Shown piece by piece: positions 1-9,022 of a stretch of 64,000 bases of DNA (positions are counted from its first letter, which is position 1; the number at the start of each line of letters is the position of its first letter). The DNA comes from Arenibacter sp041392165. Lineage in GTDB: Bacteria; Bacteroidota; Bacteroidia; Flavobacteriales; Flavobacteriaceae. Below the pieces are notes generated by a model. It had not been told where the DNA came from. It searched no databases and saw only the letters and a program-made list of their open reading frames with translations. The stretch spans positions 62,001 to 126,000 of the forward strand of contig JAWKMN010000008.1 of NCBI GenBank assembly GCA_041392165.1, in the 5' to 3' direction. The position numbers and the translations under genes are program-made.

Positions 1-1592
1 TCCACGTCATGCAATTGATTGAATTTGTTGGTGACCGATGTTTTGGGGTCATTGCCCATCCTGGTGGTCCCTACCTCATGGATAATACGTCCAGGAGCTT
101 CCAGTCCATAATCCCGGTCTTTGCCCGGCTTCTCCCCTAAAGGCTCCGCCCCTATATTATGGAAAATTTCCTCAAAGGTATCCTGCATATGCTTGGCCTG
201 ATTTTTCTCATAATCGGACCATGTGTAATTAAACTTCAATACCGGGATACCATATTGATCCACTGTGGTTGGGTCTATTTCACAATAATTTTCCTTACGG
301 GCAATACCTTCGCCCCTTCCGGCAACCCCTAATACGGATCCGTAGTACTTTTTTACATCATCCCGTAAGACATCTCCGTAACCCCCAACTTTGAGTCCAA
401 AGAACTTGTTGAACTCATTGGGGTTAAAACTAAATCCATAGCCCGGCATCCTCATTCCCCCACCTACTTCAATATGATACCCCCTTGGGAAATCCAACTT
501 CGAATTATCTCCCCACCATGGAGAATACACATGGTTACTGCCCACTCCATCCTCATTATAGGATACTTTTCTGTTCATCAATGCCGGTACGAAAGCGGAC
601 CTGCTGGCCCCTGTGGAGTCGTGCAAGTATTTGCCCACAAGATCACTACTATTTCCCAATCCGTTAGGATGTTGTTTACTTTTCGAATTCAAAAGAATAC
701 GGGCGGAACTACAGGCGGAAGCCGCCAAAACCACGACCTTCCCCTTTAATTTGTACTCTTTTCTGTCGTCCTTACTAATGTAGGACACTCCTGTTGCCTT
801 ACCTTCTTCATTGGTAGTTACTTCCCGGACTACACAGTTGACGAACAATTTAATTTGCCCACCGCTTTTTTGTGCAGGGAATATAAGACAACTTCCTGAT
901 GAGAAATCGGCATAAACGGAACAAGAACGCGAACATTGCCCACAGTAAAAACACACGCCACGCTCCGTATTAATTCTTTTGGTAAGCATGGAAAGCCTGC
1001 CTGGTATGGTAGGTATTCCCGCTTTTTTGGCCCCATTAATATAGAATATCTCATGTAATCTCGGTTTTGGTGGAGGAAGGAAAAAACCATCCGGATCGTT
1101 TTCCAATCCTTCATTGGTACCAAATACCCCGATCAATTTATCAACTTTGTCGTAATAAGGCTTTACATCCTCATAACCTATAGGCCAGTCCTCTCCATGT
1201 CCATCCCTACTCTTTCCCTTAAAATCCTTTGGTCCAAAACGCAGGGAAATCCTCCCCCAGTGGTTTGTACGCCCCCCAAGCATATGGGATCGAAACCAAT
1301 GAAATTCGGTACCGGGCTCATGGGTATAAGGTTCCCCTTCAATTTCCCAACCGCCATATGCAGCATCAAATTCCCCAAATGCCCTAGTTGTACCCCTTCC
1401 CCGTCTAGGGGATTCGTAATTCCATTTTAACTGATTCATGGTTTTCGGATCTGCCGGATCAAAAAATGGCCCTGCCTCTACAACGGCAACATTAAGGCCG
1501 GCATCGGCCAACTGCTTGGTGGCCATACCGCCGCCTGCGCCCGAACCGACAATTATTACATCATAAATTTCTGAAGATTCTTTTATCTGCAT
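1..1592 (-). CDS. GMC-family FAD oxidoreductase, C-terminus cut by window edge
   Basis: The reading frame starts at 1592 and runs off the left edge without a stop, so about 40 C-terminal residues are missing by comparison with the 572-residue paralogue at 3503-5221. A Rossmann FAD motif (GSGAGGG) lies at residues 16-22. A Cys cluster of the form CFYCGQCSRSC follows in mid-protein, as in the paralogue. The family oxidises sugar or polyol hydroxyl groups with FAD and passes electrons to the respiratory chain. It has no signal peptide; family members can be exported piggy-back on a Tat small subunit. The exact substrate (gluconate, glucose or a uronate-derived sugar) cannot be read from the sequence. 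Its start and upstream DNA closely match those of the second copy, which points to a tandem duplication. Confidence 0.9.
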   Translation of the reverse strand, partial: MQIKESSEIYDVIIVGSGAGGGMATKQLADAGLNVAVVEAGPFFDPADPKTMNQLKWNYESPRRGRGTTRAFGEFDAAYGGWEIEGEPYTHEPGTEFHWFRSHMLGGRTNHWGRISLRFGPKDFKGKSRDGHGEDWPIGYEDVKPYYDKVDKLIGVFGTNEGLENDPDGFFLPPPKPRLHEIFYINGAKKAGIPTIPGRLSMLTKRINTERGVCFYCGQCSRSCSVYADFSSGSCLIFPAQKSGGQIKLFVNCVVREVTTNEEGKATGVSYISKDDRKEYKLKGKVVVLAASACSSARILLNSKSKQHPNGLGNSSDLVGKYLHDSTGASRSAFVPALMNRKVSYNEDGVGSNHVYSPWWGDNSKLDFPRGYHIEVGGGMRMPGYGFSFNPNEFNKFFGLKVGGYGDVLRDDVKKYYGSVLGVAGRGEGIARKENYCEIDPTTVDQYGIPVLKFNYTWSDYEKNQAKHMQDTFEEIFHNIGAEPLGEKPGKDRDYGLEAPGRIIHEVGTTRMGNDPKTSVTNKFNQLHDV

Positions 1593-1710
1593 AATGGAAT
1601 AAATTAATTAAAAACTTCAATATAGAATTAAAAAGCAATCAAATTAGAATTTTTTATTTAAACAACCTGAAAATTCATGTATTTTGATATAAAACCATCA
1701 ATAATTGATA
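1593..1710 (-). repeat. Upstream region duplicated with the GMC gene (copy 1)
   Basis: This AT-rich stretch in front of the first GMC gene aligns base for base over long parts with 5222-5340 in front of the second. Shared words include AATTTTTTATT, AACAACCT and AATAATTGA in the same order and spacing. This suggests that promoter and gene were duplicated together, so both copies may share control. The rest of the gap to 1853 shows no further feature. Confidence 0.6.
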
Positions 1711-1853
1711 ATATGTCATCAGTAGAGACACACTTTTGAAAGCGATAAATAATTATGCAAGACTCCAAACCCTATGTTTACAATCCCATGGAATAAAAAA
1801 TATACGTATTGGCACTGTACGGGCAAGTCTAACACATATTGCTACTATAAAAA

Positions 1854-1884
1854 ATAAAAAAAGCCTCCCTTCGGAGGCCTTTAT
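1854..1884 (-). terminator. Rho-independent terminator of the GMC-2/isomerase operon
   Basis: A GC-rich stem AAGCCTCC / GGAGGCCT with a short loop is followed, on the minus strand, by a run of T. It sits 27 bases after the stop of the sugar isomerase gene. Confidence 0.85.
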
Positions 1885-1910
1885 AGATTATCCATAATAT
1901 GGTATCCGGA

Positions 1911-2759
1911 TTATTTTAAACCCTCCAAATACTTTAAACTTTCAGGTACTTGTTTTACAACCCTGGAACACTCGTCCTCTATGAACATATATTTGACACC
2001 CAACTTTTTGGCTTCGGCCACAACACCGGCTATATCTACTTCCCCGGTTCCCAAGATTACATTGGTCTCCACGTCTGCATGGCCGGTATTATCCTTTTTA
2101 GTGCCTTTCTCCATATCCTTTAAATGCATTAAGATAAATTTGGAAGGATACTTTCTAAGCAATTTCAAGGGATCTTCTCCTCCATGGTGCACCCAATAGA
2201 CATCCATTTCAAAATCGAAATACTTGGCATTCTGTGCCATATAATCAAATAGGGTGCCGTCCTTATAGGGCCTAAACTCATATCCATGGGCATGATAGGC
2301 CAATTGTATCCCATGTTCCCTCAATAACTTACCTGCCTTGTTAAACACAGTAACCGCTTTTTGGGTATCCACAATATCAAAATTGTTGCCATCGTGCGGG
2401 ATCCAGGCACACATCACATAGGAAGCACCGTAACTTTTGGCCTTGTTTACAACCTCCTGAGGCGAATTGGCCAAATCTTCGAAGCCCGCCCCAATACTAA
2501 CAACGTTCAATTTATTTTTGGCAAGCAGGCCCTTGAACTGCTCCTCCGGCATTCCATAGGTATCGCCCCCCTCCAAAACGGTAATGCCCCAGTCCCGTAT
2601 CAATTTTAAGGTACCGGGGATATCCTCCTTAAACTGGTTTCTAAGACTATACAATTGCAGTCCTACCTCTTGGGCGGTTACCTTTGTAGTTCCTAAAAAA
2701 ATCAAGGCAATTAAAAATAACCATAATAGCTGTAATTTCTTCATCCTATTCATATCCAT
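1911..2759 (-). CDS. Exported sugar phosphate isomerase/epimerase (TIM barrel)
   Basis: The protein has a hydrophobic signal peptide ending near VTAQ, then a xylose-isomerase-like TIM barrel of about 250 residues. The first strand reads VGLQLYSLR; metal-binding type motifs AYHAHGYEF, FEMDVYWVHHGG and ILMHLKD follow in the usual order. Family members interconvert sugars or act on keto-sugars; the substrate is unknown. It is the third gene of a minus-strand operon after the GMC dehydrogenase and its small subunit, which suggests that it handles the oxidised sugar in the periplasm. A start at Met6 (2744) would give a more compact signal peptide and is equally possible. A paralogue lies at 48801-49637. 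Confidence 0.85.
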   Translation of the reverse strand: MDMNRMKKLQLLWLFLIALIFLGTTKVTAQEVGLQLYSLRNQFKEDIPGTLKLIRDWGITVLEGGDTYGMPEEQFKGLLAKNKLNVVSIGAGFEDLANSPQEVVNKAKSYGASYVMCAWIPHDGNNFDIVDTQKAVTVFNKAGKLLREHGIQLAYHAHGYEFRPYKDGTLFDYMAQNAKYFDFEMDVYWVHHGGEDPLKLLRKYPSKFILMHLKDMEKGTKKDNTGHADVETNVILGTGEVDIAGVVAEAKKLGVKYMFIEDECSRVVKQVPESLKYLEGLK

Positions 2760-2790
2760 AGTTACTTTTAATTATTGCAACTTAACAAAT

Positions 2791-3498
2791 TTAGGTCAAC
2801 AAATTTCCTTCCTCATCCCATTCCGCCATGTCGTTACGCTTGCTTTGATCCACACATTTTGCCAACCATTTGGGGTCATAGGACTTGCCATGCTTTGCCA
2901 AAACATCTTCCGGAACACCGTCCCAAACGTTGGGGGAATTACCTTTATAGCCTAAATCTTCAATACCTTCCTTGGAAGTATAATACCCCGTTACGGTTAA
3001 ATTGCGGATCAGGGAAAAGAATTGTTGCTCGTAAGTTGGGTTCTCCTTGTCCGGAAAGGCAATGGCATCCAAAATCTCCTTTTGCTGTGCCTCGGTAGCG
3101 CTTTTAAACTCCGCTCCGTAATCCTTATTGCTCTTATGATCCAACCACATGAGACCTCCCTGCAGTGGCGTTTGGTAAGCAGGGATATCCTTGGCCATAA
3201 ATTCGATAAAAGCGGGTACCCCGGCATCGGTAGCACTACCATAGGTACCATTGGCAGGTAAAATTAAAGCGCATAAGACGCCTAAAGTGGCCATTTGATG
3301 TTCATCAAAAAACTGTTCGGCATAGAGTTTTTTTAGCAACTCCTTTTCCTCCGGGGTCCTCCCGAAATGTTTTTCTTCCTGTACCAGGGCCTCTGCGGCC
3401 CCGGCCTCCCCTTCTGTTCCGGGCTTACATCCATTTATTGCCAATCCACCTGCTACACCACCAAGAATAATGGATTTTATACTTTTTCTTCTATCCAT
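2791..3498 (-). CDS. Gluconate 2-dehydrogenase subunit 3-like protein, Tat lipoprotein
   Basis: The N-terminus carries a twin-arginine motif (RRKSIK) and a hydrophobic stretch ending in a lipobox Cys (INGC, residue 24). The body matches the small-subunit family of membrane-bound gluconate/glucose dehydrogenases, including a segment on loss of a C-terminal GNSPNVWDG motif. In studied complexes this subunit guides the FAD subunit through the Tat system. It begins 4 bases after the stop of the GMC gene at 3503-5221, which itself lacks a signal, so the two are very likely one complex. Only one such subunit gene is visible for the two GMC copies; another may lie left of the window. Confidence 0.85.
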   Translation of the reverse strand: MDRRKSIKSIILGGVAGGLAINGCKPGTEGEAGAAEALVQEEKHFGRTPEEKELLKKLYAEQFFDEHQMATLGVLCALILPANGTYGSATDAGVPAFIEFMAKDIPAYQTPLQGGLMWLDHKSNKDYGAEFKSATEAQQKEILDAIAFPDKENPTYEQQFFSLIRNLTVTGYYTSKEGIEDLGYKGNSPNVWDGVPEDVLAKHGKSYDPKWLAKCVDQSKRNDMAEWDEEGNLLT

Positions 3499-3502
3499 AA
3501 TA

Positions 3503-5221
3503 CTAGATATTTTGTTTTTTCAATTGCTCAACTATATAATCCGATGTTCTCCAGGCCAAGGCCAAGATGGTCCAAGTAGGGTTCTTATCCGCTTGGGAAA
3601 CAAAGGGCCCCGCATCCACAATAAAAACATTGTCCACATCGTGCATTTGTTCCCACTTGTTAACTACCGATGTTCTGGGATTGTCCCCCATCCTTGTGGT
3701 ACCCACCTCATGGATTATCTCCCCAGGATTGAGCAGGCCATAGTCCCTATCCTTTCCTGCCTTTCTACCCAAGACCTGTCCGCCCATATTATGTATTATT
3801 TCCTCAAAGGTATCTTGCATATGTTTGGCCTGCAAACGTTCGTGATCTGTCCATTGGTAGTTGAAGCGCAATATCGGAATACCAAATTCGTCCACCTTTC
3901 CCGGATCAATTTCACAATAGTTGCTTTCCAGGGCAATAGATTCGCCACGACCGGCAAAACCGATCATTGCTCCGTAATATTTCTTTACATCCTCCCTCAG
4001 TACATTGCCATATCCTCCAACTTTTTCACCAAAGAACTCGTTCAGGGCGTTAGGGTTAAATCCGAACCCATAGCTCGGCATTCCCATTCCTCCCCATACT
4101 TCAATATGATATCCTCTGGCAAAATCGAGATTTTTATTGTCCAACCACCAAGGCGTATAGACATGCATCCCCCCTACACCATCTTCGTTGTAGGTCTTTC
4201 TGTTCATCAGATCGGGAATAAACCCTGTCATTCCACCACCTGTGGAGTCGTGCAGGTACTTCCCTACCACACCACTACTGTTGCCCAGTCCGGCCGGATG
4301 CTGCTTACTTTTGGAATTTAACAGAATTCTTGCGGTACTACAGGCAGATGCCGCCAGAACAACAATTTTTCCCTTAAGCCCATATTCCTTTCGATCCTCT
4401 TTATTGATATAAAGTACCCCCGTGGCCTTACCTTCCTCATTGGTAGTGACCTCCCGTACCATGGCGTTGACAAAAAGATCTATCTGCCCCCCGTTCTTTT
4501 GGGCTGGGAAGATCAAACAGCTACCCGCTGAAAAATCGGCATATATCTGACAGGACCTACCGCATTGTCCGCAATAAAAACACACCCCGCGATCGTTGTT
4601 TATTTTTTTGGTGACCATGGACAGCCTTGAAGGAATCACGGGAATATTCGATTTCTTGGCACCGTCTATATAATACAGTTCATGCAACCTGGGTTTTGGT
4701 GCAGGAAGGAAAAATCCGTCCGGCTCATTTTCCAAGCCTTCCTTTGACCCAAAAACACCAATTAATTTATCTACCTTATCATAATATGGCTTTACATCTT
4801 CGTAGCCAATAGGCCAATTTTCCCCAAGACCATCAATATCCTTGTGCTTAAAATCGCGTTGACTGAAACGCAGGGATATACGCCCCCAATGATTTGTCCT
4901 ACCTCCTAGCATACGGGACCTGAACCATGAAAATTTTGATCCATTTTTTTGGGTATAAGGTTCCCCTTCAATTTCCCAACCGCCATATGCAGCATCAAAT
5001 TCCCCAAAAGCCCTGGTTGTACTAGCACCTCTCCGAGGAGATTCATAGGGCCATTTCAATTGAGTAATTTGTTCCGGATTTTTAGGGTCAAAAAATGGCC
5101 CGGCTTCTACTACGGCCACTTTAAGCCCTGCTTCGGACAACACTTTTGTGGCCATCCCACCACCGGCACCCGAGCCAACTATGATCACATCATAAATAGT
5201 TGATGTTTCTTTTATCTGCAT
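3503..5221 (-). CDS. GMC-family FAD oxidoreductase (sugar dehydrogenase large subunit)
   Basis: A 572-residue flavoprotein. The FAD Rossmann motif GSGAGGG lies near residues 16-22, and GGRTNHWG at 106-113 is the second flavin contact typical of this branch. Five cysteines at 214, 217, 220, 224 and 235 resemble the cluster that binds iron-sulfur in some FAD-dependent glucose dehydrogenases; this function is inferred. The C-terminal domain carries the conserved HEVGTTRMG segment. It lacks a signal peptide and precedes a Tat small subunit by 4 bases, so it is probably exported with it and donates electrons to a cytochrome or quinone. The paralogue at 1-1592 is highly similar along its whole visible length. 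Confidence 0.92.
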   Translation of the reverse strand: MQIKETSTIYDVIIVGSGAGGGMATKVLSEAGLKVAVVEAGPFFDPKNPEQITQLKWPYESPRRGASTTRAFGEFDAAYGGWEIEGEPYTQKNGSKFSWFRSRMLGGRTNHWGRISLRFSQRDFKHKDIDGLGENWPIGYEDVKPYYDKVDKLIGVFGSKEGLENEPDGFFLPAPKPRLHELYYIDGAKKSNIPVIPSRLSMVTKKINNDRGVCFYCGQCGRSCQIYADFSAGSCLIFPAQKNGGQIDLFVNAMVREVTTNEEGKATGVLYINKEDRKEYGLKGKIVVLAASACSTARILLNSKSKQHPAGLGNSSGVVGKYLHDSTGGGMTGFIPDLMNRKTYNEDGVGGMHVYTPWWLDNKNLDFARGYHIEVWGGMGMPSYGFGFNPNALNEFFGEKVGGYGNVLREDVKKYYGAMIGFAGRGESIALESNYCEIDPGKVDEFGIPILRFNYQWTDHERLQAKHMQDTFEEIIHNMGGQVLGRKAGKDRDYGLLNPGEIIHEVGTTRMGDNPRTSVVNKWEQMHDVDNVFIVDAGPFVSQADKNPTWTILALAWRTSDYIVEQLKKQNI

Positions 5222-5711
5222 ACTTTAAAGAATTTATTTTGAAGCTCAATATATGTTTAAAAAGATATTAAATTAAAATTTTTTATTCGAACAACCTTAA
5301 ATTACATGTAATTCGACACAAAATCAAGAATAATTGACAAAAATTTGACAGGGATCAATAAACTTGAAAAAAGACTGGGAGGCGCAGCCTTCAAAAAAAT
5401 AGGCGGTAAAATAGTATTACTAAAGTTCTCATTTGATCAATTACATTGTTCGATTGGGATGTCCTATCTTCATTAAAAAAAGCCTTTGCCACCAAAATAT
5501 CTTTCGCTATTGATCCGTATTCCAAATTGGATAAAAAATTACAAATTGATGCATTTTTATGTAACTTACCCCATTTCATACCCTTATTTAAAATTTCAAA
5601 ATTACGCCTTAAACAAAAATTAAAATAATAGTTATAAATACCCAAAAGTGTTTTGATTTCGGGTTTTAGTTTTACTTTGGTACTTTTACCGAGCAAACAA
5701 TTAAGTTAAGT
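5222..5711. other. Divergent intergenic region between GMC-2 and kdgK
   Basis: The first 120 bases are the second copy of the duplicated GMC upstream sequence (see 1593-1710). The remainder is AT-rich. Close to kdgK, a TTTACTTTGG word around 5670-5680 resembles the Bacteroidota -7 element (TAnnTTTG, one base short). A 101-codon minus-strand frame here has no recognisable features and would cover both promoters; I do not call it. Confidence 0.5.
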
Positions 5712-6734
5712 ATGAAGAAAGTGATCACTTTCGGGGAGATCCTCCTAAGATTGTCTACCGAAAGACACCTTCGGTTTTCACAGGCTACCAATTTTAACGC
5801 CACCTATGGAGGTGGAGAGTTTAACGTGGCAGTATCTCTGGCCAATTATGGGTTTGATGCAGAATTCGTTACCCGTTTGCCGAAGAACGACATTGGCGAA
5901 TGTGCCCTACAGGAAATAAGAAAACACAACGTGGCCACCACCAATATTCAATTTGGGGGAAACCGTCTGGGCATTTATTTTTTGGAAACAGGTGCCGGCA
6001 CCAGGGGAAGCAAGGTAGTCTATGATAGGGCCAACAGTGCCATTGCAGAAATAGAGCCGAACACCATTGATTGGAAAACGGTATTTAAGGATGCCGACTG
6101 GTTTCATTGGAGCGGGGTTACCCCGGCCATTTCCAGTAAAGCGGCGGCTGTTTGCCTTGAAGCGGTAAAGGCCGCCCATGAAATGGACATTACCATTTCA
6201 TCCGATTTAAATTATCGTTCCAAATTATGGAAATACGGAAAAGAGCCAAAGGATATCATGCCCGAACTATTGAAATACAGCAATGTTATTTTAGGGGATC
6301 TGGATACGGCCTTTTTTATGACCGGGCAAGATAAACGAGAACCCGATTATCAGGATATGGATTCCTTACCGGAACTTTACGACCTGCTTTATAAGGACTC
6401 TCCCAATTTAAATTATGTGGCCACGACCCTGCGGTATTCCGTAAATGCATCACATCAAAAAATAGGCGGTATTTTGTATGACGGAAAAAAAATACACTAT
6501 GCAAAAATCAGGGAAGTAACCCCGGTTGTAGACCGGGTGGGCAGTGGAGATGCCTTTATGGGAGGATTGATCTACGGGCTCTTACAAGATGAAACAGACC
6601 ATCAACAAACTATCGATTTTGCTGCGGCCGCCTGCTGCATCAAACATACGATTACCGGCGATTTCAACTTGGCGACCCTTGAGGAAATTGAGCAGTTGGC
6701 AGGGGGAGATTCTTCAGGAAAAGTAAGCAGGTAA
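5712..6734 (+). CDS. kdgK: 2-dehydro-3-deoxygluconokinase (PfkB sugar kinase)
   Basis: The product phosphorylates 2-keto-3-deoxygluconate (KDG) to KDPG in the Entner-Doudoroff and uronate pathways. The 340-residue protein shows the ribokinase fold: an N-terminal sugar-binding GGGEFNVAVSLANYG segment near residues 34-48 and the PfkB signature DRVGSGDAFMGGL with the catalytic Asp. KDPG aldolase follows 14 bases downstream and mannonate dehydratase lies convergent beyond it, so the three steps from mannonate to pyruvate plus glyceraldehyde-3-phosphate are adjacent. The substrate assignment rests on this context as well as on family resemblance. Confidence 0.9.
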   Translation: MKKVITFGEILLRLSTERHLRFSQATNFNATYGGGEFNVAVSLANYGFDAEFVTRLPKNDIGECALQEIRKHNVATTNIQFGGNRLGIYFLETGAGTRGSKVVYDRANSAIAEIEPNTIDWKTVFKDADWFHWSGVTPAISSKAAAVCLEAVKAAHEMDITISSDLNYRSKLWKYGKEPKDIMPELLKYSNVILGDLDTAFFMTGQDKREPDYQDMDSLPELYDLLYKDSPNLNYVATTLRYSVNASHQKIGGILYDGKKIHYAKIREVTPVVDRVGSGDAFMGGLIYGLLQDETDHQQTIDFAAAACCIKHTITGDFNLATLEEIEQLAGGDSSGKVSR

Positions 6735-6748
6735 AACAAATACACTAT

Positions 6749-7417
6749 ATGTCACAATTTTCAAGAATTGAAGTAGCCGCATTAATGAAAGAAACGGGAC
6801 TTGTACCCTTGTTCTATCATCCGGATGTGGATTTAGGAAAGAAAATATTAAAAGCCTGCTATGATGGTGGTGCGCGATTAATTGAATTCACGGCACGTGG
6901 GGATTTTGCCCATGATGTCTTTGCCCAACTCAACAAATTTGTCATTAAGGAATTACCGGAAATGGCCGTAGGTGTGGGATCTATAACCGATGCCGCAGCA
7001 GCATCGCTCTATATGCAAATGGGCGCCAATTTCATTGTAACCCCTTCCTTGCGCAAAGATATTGCCCTAGTCTGCAATAGAAGAAAAGTATTATGGAGTC
7101 CGGGATGCGGCTCCCTTACGGAAATAAACAAGGCGGAAGAAATGGGTTGTGAAATCATAAAATTATTCCCTGGTGCCAATTTTGGGCCCGACTTTGTAAA
7201 GGCCATCAAAGGACCGCAGCCGTGGACCAGTGTTATGCCGACCGGCGGCGTAACCTTGGAAGAATCCAATTTAAAGGGATGGTTCAATGCCGGAGTTACC
7301 TGTGTAGGCATGGGTTCCAACCTAATTAGCAAAACGATATTGGAGAACAGGGATTATAATGGTCTGGAGAAATCCGTAAGGGAAACCTTGGCCCTTATCA
7401 AAAGAATTCGGAGCTAG
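6749..7417 (+). CDS. eda: KDPG/4-hydroxy-2-oxoglutarate aldolase
   Basis: A 222-residue class I aldolase splitting KDPG to pyruvate and glyceraldehyde-3-phosphate. The Schiff-base lysine lies in the conserved IIKLFPGA motif, and VGVGSITD and VTPSL mark other barrel strands of the family. It is translated from the same transcript as kdgK and ends before a strong bidirectional terminator. Length is typical for the family. Confidence 0.92.
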   Translation: MSQFSRIEVAALMKETGLVPLFYHPDVDLGKKILKACYDGGARLIEFTARGDFAHDVFAQLNKFVIKELPEMAVGVGSITDAAAASLYMQMGANFIVTPSLRKDIALVCNRRKVLWSPGCGSLTEINKAEEMGCEIIKLFPGANFGPDFVKAIKGPQPWTSVMPTGGVTLEESNLKGWFNAGVTCVGMGSNLISKTILENRDYNGLEKSVRETLALIKRIRS

Positions 7418-7454
7418 AACAAGTTCCTCCACTTATCCTACCTATTTTTGAATT

Positions 7455-7494
7455 AAAAAAAACCTCCAATTTTCACAAAATAGGAGGTTTTTTT
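7455..7494. terminator. Bidirectional terminator between eda and uxuA
   Basis: The stem AAAAAACCTCC / GGAGGTTTTTT with an A/T-rich loop has A-runs on one side and T-runs on the other, so it can stop transcription from both convergent genes. Confidence 0.85.
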
Positions 7495-7501
7495 AATGAA
7501 C

Positions 7502-8689
7502 TCATAGGGATTTTCTAATTCCCAATTCCAGTCCCCTCAACTCTGCCAGCCCCCTAAGCCTTCCTATAGCGGAATATCCCGGGTTTGTCTTTTTCCTAAG
7601 ATCGTCCAACATTTTATGGCCGTGATCCGGCCGCATGGGCATCCTCAGATCTTTTCTTCCTGCAGCACTTCTCTTTAGCTGCTCTTCCACCAAGGCCTTT
7701 AGTACCCCGAACATATCCACATCTCCGGCCAAATGATCGGCCTCATGAAAATTACCTTTATCATCGCGCTGGGTACTTCTTAAATGCATGAAATGTATCC
7801 GGTGGCCCAAGCGTTTTACCATCCCCACCAAATCATTGTCCGCCCTAACACCAAAAGACCCGGCACAAAAAGTAAGACCATTGTTGGGACTATCCACCGC
7901 ATTATAAAGATCAAGAATATCCTGCTCCGTACTTACCACCCTTGGCAATCCCAAAATTGGGTATGGAGGATCATCGGGATGTATGCACATGCGCACCCCT
8001 GCTTTTTCGGCCACGGGAATTATACTTCGCAAAAAAGAGAACAGATGTTGCTTTAGTTCCTTGGCACCAATTTGGTCATAAGTTGCCAAAATCTGATTGA
8101 ACTCCTTTAAACTATAGCCTTCTTCCGCACCGGGAAGACCGGCTATTATATTCTTTACCAATTTCTTCCGATCCACATCAGAGGTTTTATCATAATACGC
8201 CTTGGCCGCTTCCCGTTCTTCCTTGGAGTATGATTTTTCGGCCTCCGGACGCTTCAATAAAAAAAGTTCAAAGGCTGCAAAAGCGGCCTTTTCAAACCGC
8301 AAAGCCGTAGATCCATCCTCCAGCTCAAAATCAAGATTGGTCCGCGTCCAATCCAATACGGGCATAAAATTATAACAAATGGTATCGATCCCACAGGAAC
8401 CCAAATGGTTAATAGTGGTCTTATAATTTTCTACATACTTCTGAAAATTACCCTGTTGCGTCTTAATATTTTCATGTATGGGAACACTTTCCACTACAGA
8501 CCAGCTAAGGCCAACCGCCTCTATCTCCGCCTTTCTCTTTTTAATTTCGTCCACAGGCCAAATTTCCCCATTGGGAATATGGTGTAAGGCCGTAACCACC
8601 CCGGTTGCACCGGACTGTTTAATATCCAATAAGGAAACAGGGTCTTTTGGCCCGTACCATCTCCACGTATTTTCCAAAGTTAAACTCAT
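7502..8689 (-). CDS. uxuA: Mannonate dehydratase
   Basis: UxuA removes water from D-mannonate to give KDG, the substrate of the neighbouring kinase. The 395-residue protein begins with the family's WRWYGPKDPVSL and contains GATGVVTALHHIP, the metal-site segments CIHPDDPP and FCAGSFGVR, and HFMHLRSTQ near the C-terminus. It is convergent with kdgK-eda and shares their terminator. A mannonate oxidoreductase (UxuB) and uronate isomerase are not in this window. Confidence 0.95.
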   Translation of the reverse strand: MSLTLENTWRWYGPKDPVSLLDIKQSGATGVVTALHHIPNGEIWPVDEIKKRKAEIEAVGLSWSVVESVPIHENIKTQQGNFQKYVENYKTTINHLGSCGIDTICYNFMPVLDWTRTNLDFELEDGSTALRFEKAAFAAFELFLLKRPEAEKSYSKEEREAAKAYYDKTSDVDRKKLVKNIIAGLPGAEEGYSLKEFNQILATYDQIGAKELKQHLFSFLRSIIPVAEKAGVRMCIHPDDPPYPILGLPRVVSTEQDILDLYNAVDSPNNGLTFCAGSFGVRADNDLVGMVKRLGHRIHFMHLRSTQRDDKGNFHEADHLAGDVDMFGVLKALVEEQLKRSAAGRKDLRMPMRPDHGHKMLDDLRKKTNPGYSAIGRLRGLAELRGLELGIRKSL

Positions 8690-9022
8690 TACTATTATTT
8701 TTTATACATAAAACATTACTCCGATGGCGACAATATTATTTTAAGCCCCTCCCCTTCTGTTGAACAAGCCAAGAGCAGGCCTGTCTACCGATAAAGGCAG
8801 ACCCGCATCGGGTTATCCCAATCCTACTCAGTGGGCAAATAATTTGCCAAGATATTAATTTTAAAAGTATTGCACAGACCATTTTGCAAAAGATTAAAAA
8901 AGTATCACAAAATATATTTTATTCTTAAACTTCATTAAAATTCCTTATCTTTTTTAGGCATTTAAATACTTTGTACTACTTTTATCGATTCAATCAAAAA
9001 TGAACCAAAAATCTAGCGCTCC
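8690..9022. other. Divergent promoter region uxuA / nagB fusion
   Basis: No gene fits here. Near 8965-8985, a TACTTTGTAC word preceding the nagB fusion resembles the word in front of kdgK (TACTTTGGTAC), so the two genes may use similar promoters. The stretch around 8770-8820 has short GC-rich words typical of intergenic debris, with nothing recognisable. Confidence 0.35.

Noticed and set aside
3470..4321. 283-codon plus-strand frame antisense to the GMC gene
   Set aside because: Shadow frame of a clear flavoprotein gene; composition unlike a real protein.
5391..5696. 101-codon minus-strand frame
   Set aside because: No recognisable domain, AT-rich composition, and it would cover the kdgK promoter; likely chance.
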